Assembly: GCA_005881055.1 (NCBI GenBank)
Contig: VBHW01000075.1
Span: 1 to 6,431 of the forward strand
Direction of reading: 5' to 3'
Length of the DNA stretch: 6,431 bases
Source of the DNA: Chloroflexota bacterium
Lineage (GTDB): Bacteria > Chloroflexota > Limnocylindria > Limnocylindrales > CSP1-4
Under the pieces are notes generated by a model. That model saw nothing but the letters and a program-made list of their open reading frames with translations. It did not search any database and was not told the origin of the DNA. Every line of letters begins with the position of its first letter. Within the stretch, counting starts at the first letter, position 1. Position numbers and translations under genes: made by a program. Shown here one piece after another: positions 1 to 5,360 of the stretch.

Positions 1-324
1 GGACCGCGACATCCCCCGCGGATCCGTGAGGTCCGCCACCAGGTCGTGCCCAGCGGCCACGAAGCCCCACAGGAGGAGCACGAGCGGCCCGACCGTCAGG
101 AGCAGGACGAGGCCGATGTACAGCGATCCCCGGCGCAGCTCGGTGCGGCCCCCGACGAGGAGGTCGAAGCTGAGGCTGAGGATCCGTGACGCGGAGAGCG
201 GCAGCGCCTCCAGCGGACTCGGCGGCGGCTGGGGCGGCGCGGGTATGCCCGCCGGGGCATCGACGGGCTGTATCTCGGCCGGCCGCGGCGCGTCCGACGG
301 CGGCGGTGGCCGATCCCCCTTCAT
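1..324 (-). CDS. Proline-rich N-terminal membrane protein (partial, runs off left edge)
   Basis: The frame is open from an ATG at 324 to the window edge, giving 108 codons with no stop. The first 40 or so residues are rich in proline and alanine (for example PAPPQPPPSP) and look disordered. They are followed by LSASRILSLSFDLLVGG and a basic stretch, then a hydrophobic segment around residues 71-88 (LYIGLVLLLTVGPLVLLLWG), a likely first transmembrane helix. The basic-then-hydrophobic order suggests a cytoplasmic N terminus. The ATG lies 7 bases after the stop of the PLP-enzyme gene, so the two are probably cotranscribed. No clear Shine-Dalgarno sequence precedes it. The opening of the membrane domain loosely recalls proteins with several membrane helices such as the glycerophosphodiester phosphodiesterase membrane-domain group, but this is a faint likeness and the function is unknown. 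The opposite-strand frames here look like shadows. Confidence 0.72.
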   Translation of the reverse strand, partial: MKGDRPPPPSDAPRPAEIQPVDAPAGIPAPPQPPPSPLEALPLSASRILSLSFDLLVGGRTELRRGSLYIGLVLLLTVGPLVLLLWGFVAAGHDLVADLTDPRGMSRS

Positions 325-331
325 GCCCGGC

Positions 332-1342
332 TCAATGCGGTAGCGGCGCCGCGCCCTCGATCAGGGCGCCCAATCGTCCGATCTCCACGTTGCCGCCCGA
401 GGCGACGACGCACACGCGCTCGCGGGGACGGATCGGGACGCGTCCGTGGAGCACGGCCGCGAGTGCCGCCGCGCCCGCCGGCTCGAACACCTGCTTCATC
501 CGCTCCGCGGCAAACCGCACGCCCGACAGGATTGTCGGGTCGTCCAGCAGCACGATCTCGTCGACGTACCGACTGCACATCGCCAGCGTCCAGAGGCCGG
601 CGAAGGGTGCGCCGAGCCCGTCGGCGACCGTGTGCGGGCGGATCTGCACCGGCTCGCCGCGCTCGAGCCCGATCGAGACCGCGTTGGACTGGTCCGGCTC
701 CACGCCGTAGATGCGGACGCCCGGCCGTCGCTCCTTCACGGCCGCGGCAACGCCGCTGATGAGCCCGCCTCCGCCGATCCCGACCACGAGCACGTCGAGC
801 TCGGGTACGTCCTCGAGAATCTCGAAGCCCATCGTGCCGTAGCCGGCGATGACGTGGGGGTCGTCGAACGGGTGGGCGAAGACGAGGCCGCGCTCGCGCG
901 CGATCTCCTCGACCATCGCGAGGGTCTCGTCGATGTGCGTTCCATGGAGGACGACCTCCGCACCGTACCCGCGGCAGGCCTCGACCTTCGACTGGACCGC
1001 CCCGACCGGCATGACGACGACCGCATGCACGCCGACGGTCCGCGCCGCCCAGGCGTACCCCTGGGCAGCGTTCCCGGCCGAGAACGTCACGATGCCGCGC
1101 TCGCGTTCGGCCGGGGACAACGCCGCGACCTTGTTCAGCATCCCTCGCGGCTTGAACGAGCCCGTGACCTGGAGGTTCTCGGCCTTCACATAGAGCCGGC
1201 CGTCGGCGATCGGCGGTCCTCCGCTCGCGGCGATCACCCGGGCCGCCGTGGCGGAGCTCAGCATCGGCGTCCGGTGGACCTGCCCGGCGACCACCTCGCG
1301 AGCGGCCAGCAGCTGCTCCATGGGCACGATCCGCTCCGGCAT
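332..1342 (-). CDS. Fold-type II PLP-dependent enzyme, threonine ammonia-lyase/serine racemase-like
   Basis: This 336-residue protein has the hallmarks of the tryptophan-synthase-beta fold. The PLP-binding lysine is K64 in GSFKPRG, the substrate-binding loop is SAGNAAQG (88-95), the phosphate-binding loop is GIGGGGLISG (188-197), and S315 in ASGGN should contact the pyridine nitrogen. Members of this family deaminate threonine or serine to 2-oxo acids, or racemise serine, in the cytoplasm. There is no C-terminal ACT-like regulatory domain, so it matches the short catabolic or racemase-type length rather than biosynthetic IlvA. Two positions are unusual: the usual histidine of SAGNHAQG is alanine (A92), and the usual GQGT is GYGT (167-170). 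Substrate is therefore uncertain. The ATG at 1342 was chosen because the protein aligns from there and a -10-like hexamer sits exactly 7 bases upstream. An internal ATG at 1321 is the alternative. The gene is divergent from arsR and precedes a membrane protein. Confidence 0.92.
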   Translation of the reverse strand: MPERIVPMEQLLAAREVVAGQVHRTPMLSSATAARVIAASGGPPIADGRLYVKAENLQVTGSFKPRGMLNKVAALSPAERERGIVTFSAGNAAQGYAWAARTVGVHAVVVMPVGAVQSKVEACRGYGAEVVLHGTHIDETLAMVEEIARERGLVFAHPFDDPHVIAGYGTMGFEILEDVPELDVLVVGIGGGGLISGVAAAVKERRPGVRIYGVEPDQSNAVSIGLERGEPVQIRPHTVADGLGAPFAGLWTLAMCSRYVDEIVLLDDPTILSGVRFAAERMKQVFEPAGAAALAAVLHGRVPIRPRERVCVVASGGNVEIGRLGALIEGAAPLPH

Positions 1343-1348
1343 CGGCGC

Positions 1349-1354
1349 AGTATC
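1349..1354 (-). promoter_or_regulatory. Candidate -10 element for the PLP-enzyme gene (leaderless)
   Basis: On the minus strand the hexamer reads GATACT, preceded by TGC, which resembles an extended -10 (TGnTATAAT). Its last base is position -7 if transcription starts at 1342, the A of the ATG. That geometry implies a leaderless mRNA and agrees with the absence of a Shine-Dalgarno sequence. I see no convincing -35 at 16-18 bases upstream. Confidence 0.4.
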
Positions 1355-1411
1355 GCAGACGCTTCCGACACCCCGACCCTGCCGGCGCTGGGCGGTCGGC
1401 GCTCATTCAAG

Positions 1412-1427
1412 TTGCGTATTTGCGCAA
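1412..1427. promoter_or_regulatory. Candidate ArsR operator, inverted repeat TTGCG-N6-CGCAA
   Basis: This is a 5-6-5 inverted repeat in the 104-base gap between divergent genes, in locally AT-richer sequence. The right half also contains a perfect 8-base palindrome TTGCGCAA (1420-1427). ArsR-family repressors usually bind imperfect palindromes over their own promoter, and this site lies 20-35 bases before the arsR start. Assignment to the neighbouring ArsR protein is an inference. The site could also influence the divergent PLP-enzyme gene, although its predicted start is 70 bases away. Confidence 0.4.
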
Positions 1428-1440
1428 TCAGTGACAGACT
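1412..1440 (+). promoter_or_regulatory. Candidate arsR-trx promoter (leaderless)
   Basis: TTGCGT (1412-1417) resembles a -35 in its first three bases. CAGACT (1435-1440) is a weak -10 that keeps the important A2 and T6 positions, with a 17-base spacer. This places the transcription start at 1447, the A of the arsR ATG. The inverted repeat at 1412-1427 covers the -35 and half the spacer, a position where a repressor would block polymerase. Confidence 0.35.
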
Positions 1441-1446
1441 GGCTGC

Positions 1447-1743
1447 ATGTTGATGGCGCAGGTGTCGAGCGAGCTCGACCGCCAGCGGTTCGCAGCCGTC
1501 GGCCAGGCGCTCGCCGATCCCAAGCGGCTCTGCGTCCTGGAGTCCCTCCAGGTCGGCGAGCTGTCGGTCAGCGACCTGTCCAGCCGGGTCGGTTGCCAGA
1601 TCCCCAACATGAGCCAGCACCTCGCGGTGCTGCGGCGCGCCGGACTCGTGACGACCCGACGCGAGGGCAACACCGTGTACTACAGCCTCGCGGACCAGCG
1701 GGTCATCGAGGCCTACCGACTCATCCAGTCACTCGCCCGATAG
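1447..1743 (+). CDS. ArsR/SmtB-family winged-helix transcriptional repressor
   Basis: This 98-residue protein has the typical length of an ArsR repressor. The N-terminal helices contain the family signature ALADPKRLCVLESL (21-34). The recognition helix is IPNMSQHLAVLRRAGLV (52-68), followed by the beta-wing TTRREGNTVYYSLAD (69-83) and a short C-terminal dimer helix. It should bind DNA as a dimer and be released by a metal or oxidant. The classical arsenic-binding motif ELCVCDL is here ELSVSDL (38-44), so both metal-ligand cysteines of helix alpha-3 are serines. Only C29 and C50 remain. This argues against classical arsenite sensing and leaves thiol or other sensing open. There is no Shine-Dalgarno before the ATG at 1447, and a second ATG lies at 1453. 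The thioredoxin gene follows 45 bases after the stop, which suggests an operon under self-control. Confidence 0.94.
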   Translation: MLMAQVSSELDRQRFAAVGQALADPKRLCVLESLQVGELSVSDLSSRVGCQIPNMSQHLAVLRRAGLVTTRREGNTVYYSLADQRVIEAYRLIQSLAR

Positions 1744-1756
1744 GGCGGAGATGCCG

Positions 1757-1771
1757 TCCCGCAACGCGGGA
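1757..1771 (+). other. Short perfect hairpin between arsR and thioredoxin
   Basis: TCCCGC (1757-1762) pairs perfectly with GCGGGA (1766-1771) around the 3-base loop AAC. It sits in the 45-base gap just before the thioredoxin ribosome-binding site. It has no U-run and is too short for a strong terminator. In the shared transcript it could be an mRNA stability or processing element, or could slightly modulate access to the ribosome-binding site, allowing thioredoxin to be made at a different level from the repressor. Confidence 0.4.
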
Positions 1772-1778
1772 GAAAGGA
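1771..1778 (+). promoter_or_regulatory. Ribosome-binding site of thioredoxin
   Basis: The purine-rich run AGAAAGGA ends 10 bases before the ATG at 1789. It is the clearest Shine-Dalgarno-like sequence at any gene start in the window. This fits an internal operon gene that cannot use leaderless initiation, and it supports the chosen thioredoxin start. Confidence 0.65.
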
Positions 1779-1788
1779 CCCACGGAAC

Positions 1789-2133
1789 ATGGTCGACATC
1801 AAGGTCGCGACCGATGCCAACTTCGAAGAGCTCGTCATCCAGAACGACAAGCCGACGGTCGTGGACTTCTGGGCCGCCTGGTGTGGGCCATGCAAGATGG
1901 TCGCCCCCGAGATGGAGAAGCTCGCCGAGAAGTACGAGGGGAGCGTGAACGTCGTCAAGGTCGACGTCGACGCGAACCCGGAGCTCTCGCGGTTGTTCAA
2001 CATCATGAGCATCCCGACGATCGCCTTCTTCCGGCCCGGCCAGCAGCCGATGGGCGTGGTCGGCTTCCGGCCGCTCGAGCAGCTCGAGGCCCAGTTCGGG
2101 CTCGCGCAGTACGGCGCCAAAGCGAGCGCCTGA
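1789..2133 (+). CDS. trx: Thioredoxin
   Basis: This 114-residue protein matches thioredoxin-1 in length and order of elements. The active site is WCGPC with redox cysteines C32 and C35, the buried aspartate is D26 in VVDFWA, and the cis-proline is P76 in SIPT. The middle strand VNVVKVDVDANPELS is typical. Thioredoxin reduces protein disulfides in the cytoplasm using electrons from thioredoxin reductase. No signal peptide or membrane segment is present, so it is cytosolic. The C-terminal tail QYGAKASA is slightly longer than in E. coli. It follows an ArsR-type repressor, so it may be induced by thiol or oxidative stress, although this is inferred from context only. The Shine-Dalgarno at 1771-1778 supports this start. 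No reductase gene lies in the window. Confidence 0.98.
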   Translation: MVDIKVATDANFEELVIQNDKPTVVDFWAAWCGPCKMVAPEMEKLAEKYEGSVNVVKVDVDANPELSRLFNIMSIPTIAFFRPGQQPMGVVGFRPLEQLEAQFGLAQYGAKASA

Positions 2134-2160
2134 CCGCTCGTTCTTACCCTGCCCAGACCC

Positions 2161-2185
2161 ACGAACCCGGCACCGCCGGGGTCGT
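2161..2185 (+). terminator. Hairpin after thioredoxin, candidate terminator without U-run
   Basis: ACGA (2161-2164) and CCCGGC (2166-2171) pair with GCCGGG (2175-2180) and TCGT (2182-2185). There is a single A-G mismatch (2165/2181) and an ACC loop. The stem begins 27 bases after the thioredoxin stop, where a terminator would be expected. No run of T follows, so intrinsic termination is uncertain. It may instead protect the 3' end. Confidence 0.45.
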
Positions 2186-2244
2186 CGCAATACAGTTGGG
2201 CGCCGGCTCTCGATAGGCCACACCGGATGGCGCGGTAGCGGCTT

Positions 2245-2426
2245 GCGGCCAAATTTGCGCCCTCGGAGAATTCTGCCGTCCCGACGGGGCGGATCCGGCC
2301 TGGATGACCGCCGGCGAGGCCGTTCGGGCAGTCGCTCACGCACGAGAACCAGTGTTCGCGCGTCCCGACCGGCCCGAATCGGGGCCTGAAGCCGGCGAAA
2401 TTCTCCCTGGGCGCAAGAATGGCCGC
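2245..2426. repeat. Large imperfect inverted repeat (REPIN/MITE-like)
   Basis: The stretch 2134-2452 holds no convincing gene. Within it, bases 2245-2278 match the reverse complement of 2393-2426 at 27 of 34 positions, without gaps. The conserved blocks are GCGGCCA, TTGCGCCC, GGAGAATT and GCCG, with mismatches clustered between them as expected for a paired structure or an old duplicated repeat. The 114-base centre contains smaller palindromes: a hairpin at 2276-2287 around CCGT/ACGG, and GGCCCG/CGGGGCC at 2371-2386. CGTCCCGAC also occurs twice directly (2277-2285 and 2361-2369). A 7-base pair GTTCGCG (2354-2360)/CGCGAAC (2424-2430) brackets the right half. The element lies between converging genes, a usual location for paired REP sequences or small non-autonomous elements. 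No flanking target duplication was seen. A structured RNA is the alternative. Confidence 0.6.
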
Positions 2427-2452
2427 GAACTTTCGATACCGGCCGGCCAGGC

Positions 2453-2824
2453 TCAGCTCGCGGCGTGCCTCCACGCGCTTTCGATCCACGCCCTCGCCCG
2501 ATCGGCGGCATAGCGGTCGAGGCTCGCAGGAGCGAAGCGCACCCAGCCCTCTCCGCGGGCGGACGCGGACGTGTCCGGCGTGCGCAGCGCAGCCCGCGCA
2601 ACGGGCTCCTGGAGCCTCACCTCGAGGAGGTCGCCGGCAAGCGCGGCGAAGGGGTGCCCGCTGCGCGCCCACGTGACCTCGTCCTTCGCCTCCACCCGCT
2701 CGACGTCGGCGAGCCCATCCGTGACGGCGACCACGAGCGAAGGCAGGGACGACCCCAGTACGTCGGCTTCTGCCAATCCAGCGGCATCAGCCGCACCAGC
2801 GACGCGACCGTCACCCGGGCTCAC
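2453..2824 (-). CDS. Small unrecognised protein, possibly YjbR/MmcQ-like fold
   Basis: This 123-residue protein begins with GTG at 2824. The GTG overlaps the TGA stop of the DinB-like gene by 4 bases (GTGA), so translation is probably coupled and the two genes form one unit. It has no cysteine, signal peptide or membrane segment. The first 25 residues are alanine- and glycine-rich. The likely core runs from about residue 27 and reads as strands and helices: LPSLVVAVTDGLADVERV, VTWARSGHPFAALAGD, LEVRLQEPVARAALRTPD, then GEGWVRFAPASLDRYAADRARAWIESAWRHA. This order (strand with FAxL, strand, helix, GxGW strand, long helix ending in a W/Y-R-A segment) faintly recalls the YjbR/MmcQ fold of DNA-binding-like proteins. 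I cannot name a family with confidence, and no function is assigned. Confidence 0.75.
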   Translation of the reverse strand: MSPGDGRVAGAADAAGLAEADVLGSSLPSLVVAVTDGLADVERVEAKDEVTWARSGHPFAALAGDLLEVRLQEPVARAALRTPDTSASARGEGWVRFAPASLDRYAADRARAWIESAWRHAAS

Positions 2825-3312
2825 CCGCTCGACCCGGCCTGCGCGACGATCGCCCGCAGGTCGGGCTCGTGCTCGGCGTAGTGGTCGATCGTCTCGTCCA
2901 GGATCCAGCGCATGTGGTCGGGATGCTTCACCCAGCGCGACTCGGGGACGACGGTCAGCGTCCCGCGCAGCTCGCCGGGCACCGACGCGTAGCGGGCACG
3001 GAGGTCGGCGAGAGGCAGCGCGCCATAACGTTCCGTCAGCTCGGCGTTGACGACGTCACCGCCGCGGGACTCCCACTCGGCGTCCAACCGGGCGATCGTC
3101 GCGCTCCGCTCGCCGACGGCGAGCTCGCGGGCGGCCGCGAGCGCGTTCTCGAGCCCGGAGAGGAGATGGCCCATGAGGTCCCGACCCGACCAGCCGTGGG
3201 CATCCCCGCACGGTCGCGCGAGGTCCTCGTCGGACAGTGACGTGAGCTCCTCGAACGGGCGCCATGCCTCCCGCTCCTCGTCGAGGAACTCGAGCGCGTT
3301 GAGGTACATCAC
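2821..3312 (-). CDS. DinB/maleylpyruvate-isomerase-like (YfiT superfamily) putative metalloenzyme
   Basis: This 163-residue protein has the size and layout of the DinB four-helix-bundle superfamily. The expected metal-ligand histidines are visible: H49 in GWSGRDLMGHLL after helix 1, and H144 plus H148 in the C-terminal HYAEHEPDL. Related proteins include thiol-dependent S-transferases and maleylpyruvate isomerases that use mycothiol, bacillithiol or glutathione with a bound divalent metal. The substrate here cannot be told from sequence. It is cytosolic, with no signal peptide. The start is either GTG at 3312 or ATG at 3309. A -10-like TACGAT at 3325-3320 would start transcription within a base of the GTG, which favours 3312 and leaderless initiation. 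A perfect inverted repeat covers this start. The gene overlaps the small downstream gene by 4 bases. Confidence 0.82.
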   Translation of the reverse strand: MMYLNALEFLDEEREAWRPFEELTSLSDEDLARPCGDAHGWSGRDLMGHLLSGLENALAAARELAVGERSATIARLDAEWESRGGDVVNAELTERYGALPLADLRARYASVPGELRGTLTVVPESRWVKHPDHMRWILDETIDHYAEHEPDLRAIVAQAGSSG

Positions 3313-3334
3313 CTCGCGGATCGTACCGCGAGGT
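3311..3334. promoter_or_regulatory. Perfect 9-6-9 inverted repeat, candidate operator
   Basis: ACCTCGCGG (3311-3319) and CCGCGAGGT (3326-3334) are exact reverse complements around the 6-base spacer ATCGTA. The repeat spans the start codon and the -10-like hexamer of the minus-strand DinB-like gene. It lies 38 bases before the ATG of the plus-strand hydrolase. Such a site suits a dimeric repressor acting on the minus-strand promoter and perhaps on both. No regulator gene is adjacent, so the binding protein is unknown. Confidence 0.55.
3320..3325 (-). promoter_or_regulatory. Candidate -10 of the DinB-like gene
   Basis: The minus strand reads TACGAT, four of six bases of TATAAT including the key TA and final T. 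Its spacing puts the transcript start at 3313-3312, at the GTG codon. No clear -35 is visible. It forms the spacer of the 9-6-9 palindrome. Confidence 0.4.
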
Positions 3335-3359
3335 CGAATTCGGGCGCCCCCCGAGGGAG

Positions 3360-3365
3360 TACCGT
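3360..3365 (+). promoter_or_regulatory. Candidate -10 of the membrane hydrolase gene (leaderless)
   Basis: TACCGT fits TAnnnT, and its last base is -7 relative to 3372, the A of the ATG. This again implies transcription starting at the start codon. A GGGAG at 3354-3358 is 13 bases from the ATG, rather far for a Shine-Dalgarno sequence. No good -35 was found. Confidence 0.38.
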
Positions 3366-3371
3366 TCGGGC

Positions 3372-5360
3372 ATGCCCATCATCGGCAAGGGCTACGTCCA
3401 GTCCGAGCTCGAGCTGGAGGCTCGCGCGGCGGAGCGGGCCGGCGAGAACGCCGCTCCGGACGATGCCCGCCCGGAAGCCCAGGCCGCTCAGCCGGTCCGC
3501 GGACGGCGAGGCAAGCGGATCCCGAACTCGGTTGGCATCGTCTTCGTCCACGGTATCGGCAGCCAGCGGCCGGAGGAGTTCCTCCTCCAGTGGTCGGAAC
3601 CCGTGCTGCGGACGATCGAGGTCTGGAAGCGGACCGTGCCACCCGGAGACCTCGTCCTCGGGGACCGCTCCGGCCCCGACAGCGTCGTCCGCGCCGAGAT
3701 GGACTTCGAGGGCGAGACGATCCCGATGATCACGATCCAGGTGCCCGGCGATCGCGGGGCGGCCTCCGAGGGGGGCCGCATCCCCCAGACGTGGGTCGCG
3801 ACCGAGGCGTGGTGGGCCGCGGCGATCCAGCCCCCGACCCTCCAGGCGATGATCGACTGGTGCGGCCGCCAGGGAACCGTCGGGCGGATCGTCTCGGCGA
3901 TCCTCAGGCAGAACGGGAACTACTCGACCGACACCGACCAGCGGCTCGGCCGGTTGGGGCTCGGGCTGTTCGTCTCGACCATCGTCTCCGTCGTGCTCCT
4001 CGGCTGGGCGGCAATGCGCGGGCTCGCATCGCTCATCCCCATCGCGGCCGTGAAGGACGCGGTGACCGCCCAGCAGCTCGAGACGTTCCTGACGACGTGG
4101 TGGGGCGACGCGCGGGTTCTCCTGTCCGATCCGGCGCAATCGGCGAACATCCGGGGCCGCCTCATCCGGGCGATCCGCGCGCTGCGGCACCACGGCTGCC
4201 AGCGGATCGTCGTCGTCGGTCACTCCGGGGGGACGATCGTGGCGACGATGGCGCTCTCCGATCCCGCGTTCGGGAACGTCACGGTCGACACGTTCATCAG
4301 CCACGGCGAGGCGGTCAACCTGGGCCTCCACATCATCGGCCGGATGTCGCCGGACCAGCAGGCCGAGGAGATGCCCGTCGCCGCCCGTCTCGTCGCTCCG
4401 CAGCTGCGGGCCGGACGGTGGCGGGACTTCTGGGCGTCGCACGACCCAGCGCCGTGCGGGGGGCTGGAGGTGCCCGGCGCCTCGCCGGTACCCGCCGAGG
4501 ACAAGGTCTACAACCGGCGCAGCATCGGCGAGGACCACGGGACGTACTGGGACAACGACGAAGAGTTCGTCATCCCCGTGCTGCGGGAGATCGAGACTGC
4601 CGGGCGGGCGAGGAGCAGTTCGAGGTTCTATCCGCCCGCGACCTGGCGACCGAGCCCGGACGAGACGTGGGCCGACCGGCGCCGGCAGCGGGTCTACCTC
4701 CTCGCGCTCTGGAACCGACTGGCGTTCGTCGCGACGATCGGGTCGATCCTCGTCGCCCTCGCGGTGGGTGGCGGGCTCATTCCCGTGTTCGCGGGAGCAC
4801 TGGGCACGGTCTGGAGCTGGCTTCCCGGCCACGAGCAGGTCGAGCAGGTCGCCGGCCTCGTCCGCCAGCCTCCGCCTGGGGTCCGGAGCGCGGTCGACGT
4901 CATCGGTCACGCGGGTCTGTGGGCCGTGGCCATCCTCGCCCTCGTACAGGTCCTCCTGCCGATTCGCGACTGGGGCGAGACCTGGGGCCGGCAGCCGGTC
5001 ATGGACGGGGTCGTCCGTGCGCTCGACGCGGGGATCCCGGCCGTGCTCGTCTTCGGCCTTGCCATCTCGCCGATCCTCCGGCTCGTGGAGGGCCTGCGGG
5101 GCGGCGCGCCCCTGCCGCTCATGGCGTCCCTCGTCGTCCTGGTGGTCGCGCTGTTCGCGATCATCCAGCCCGGGCCCGTGAAGGGTCTCGCCGACCGCTA
5201 CGCGCGCTTCCTCAACGCGCATCGGACGTTCAAGGCGCCGCTGTTCGCTCGGTGCTCATGGGCGCCATCCTCGTCTTCGCCGTCTTCCACGTCGTCCGCT
5301 CGGTCGGCGTGTGGAGATGGCAGGTTGCCGACCGGGCCGAGCGGGACGATGCCCGTCTGA
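3372..5360 (+). CDS. Membrane-anchored alpha/beta hydrolase (lipase/esterase-like), C terminus out of frame
   Basis: The open frame encodes 662 residues, and the native product was probably about 737. After a charged, alanine-rich N terminus (1-50), VGIVFVHGIGSQ (H60, G61) gives the oxyanion strand. The nucleophile elbow is VVVGHSGGT with S285. The best candidates for the other triad members are D358 in WASHDPAP and H389 in GEDHGTYWDN, matching the usual order in secretory or membrane lipases. A helix at about 195-215 (LGLGLFVSTIVSVVLLGWAAM) interrupts the hydrolase between the oxyanion strand and the serine. After the hydrolase domain come hydrophobic helices at about 450-484 (one or two), 514-531, 554-574 and 580-601. 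From about residue 626 the frame turns into a serine-rich tail that looks like out-of-frame translation, while the natural continuation lies in the next frame. The substrate is unknown. The gene is divergent from the DinB-like gene. Confidence 0.85.
   Translation: MPIIGKGYVQSELELEARAAERAGENAAPDDARPEAQAAQPVRGRRGKRIPNSVGIVFVHGIGSQRPEEFLLQWSEPVLRTIEVWKRTVPPGDLVLGDRSGPDSVVRAEMDFEGETIPMITIQVPGDRGAASEGGRIPQTWVATEAWWAAAIQPPTLQAMIDWCGRQGTVGRIVSAILRQNGNYSTDTDQRLGRLGLGLFVSTIVSVVLLGWAAMRGLASLIPIAAVKDAVTAQQLETFLTTWWGDARVLLSDPAQSANIRGRLIRAIRALRHHGCQRIVVVGHSGGTIVATMALSDPAFGNVTVDTFISHGEAVNLGLHIIGRMSPDQQAEEMPVAARLVAPQLRAGRWRDFWASHDPAPCGGLEVPGASPVPAEDKVYNRRSIGEDHGTYWDNDEEFVIPVLREIETAGRARSSSRFYPPATWRPSPDETWADRRRQRVYLLALWNRLAFVATIGSILVALAVGGGLIPVFAGALGTVWSWLPGHEQVEQVAGLVRQPPPGVRSAVDVIGHAGLWAVAILALVQVLLPIRDWGETWGRQPVMDGVVRALDAGIPAVLVFGLAISPILRLVEGLRGGAPLPLMASLVVLVVALFAIIQPGPVKGLADRYARFLNAHRTFKAPLFARCSWAPSSSSPSSTSSARSACGDGRLPTGPSGTMPV

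Noticed and set aside
321..1406. A 361-codon minus-strand frame overlapping the PLP-enzyme gene
   Set aside because: Its composition is arginine-rich and motif-free, whereas the alternate frame contains every expected PLP-fold motif.
446..1453. A 335-codon plus-strand frame opposite the PLP-enzyme gene
   Set aside because: It is a shadow of the real gene: no motifs, and composition dominated by R, D and H.
2304..2513. A short plus-strand frame of 69 codons in the gene-poor gap
   Set aside because: It has no Shine-Dalgarno sequence, no motif, crosses the inverted-repeat arm and runs into the oppositely oriented small gene.
1713..2672. Long minus-strand frames across thioredoxin and the gap
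   Set aside because: They are antisense to the clear arsR and thioredoxin genes and have low-complexity composition.
3309..5222. A 637-codon open frame on the minus strand opposite the hydrolase gene
   Set aside because: It is extremely rich in R, D, P and G with no recognisable motifs, typical of an antisense frame in high-GC DNA. The plus strand carries clear hydrolase motifs and membrane helices.
3047..5257. The upstream part of a long plus-strand frame ending at 5584
   Set aside because: Before about 5245 it reads as low-complexity R/P/G/A sequence overlapping the hydrolase frame. Only the part after the frame break looks like real protein.
5235..5265. Programmed -1 ribosomal frameshifting in the hydrolase gene
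   Set aside because: No slippery heptamer or evident downstream stem is present, so mutation or an assembly error is simpler.
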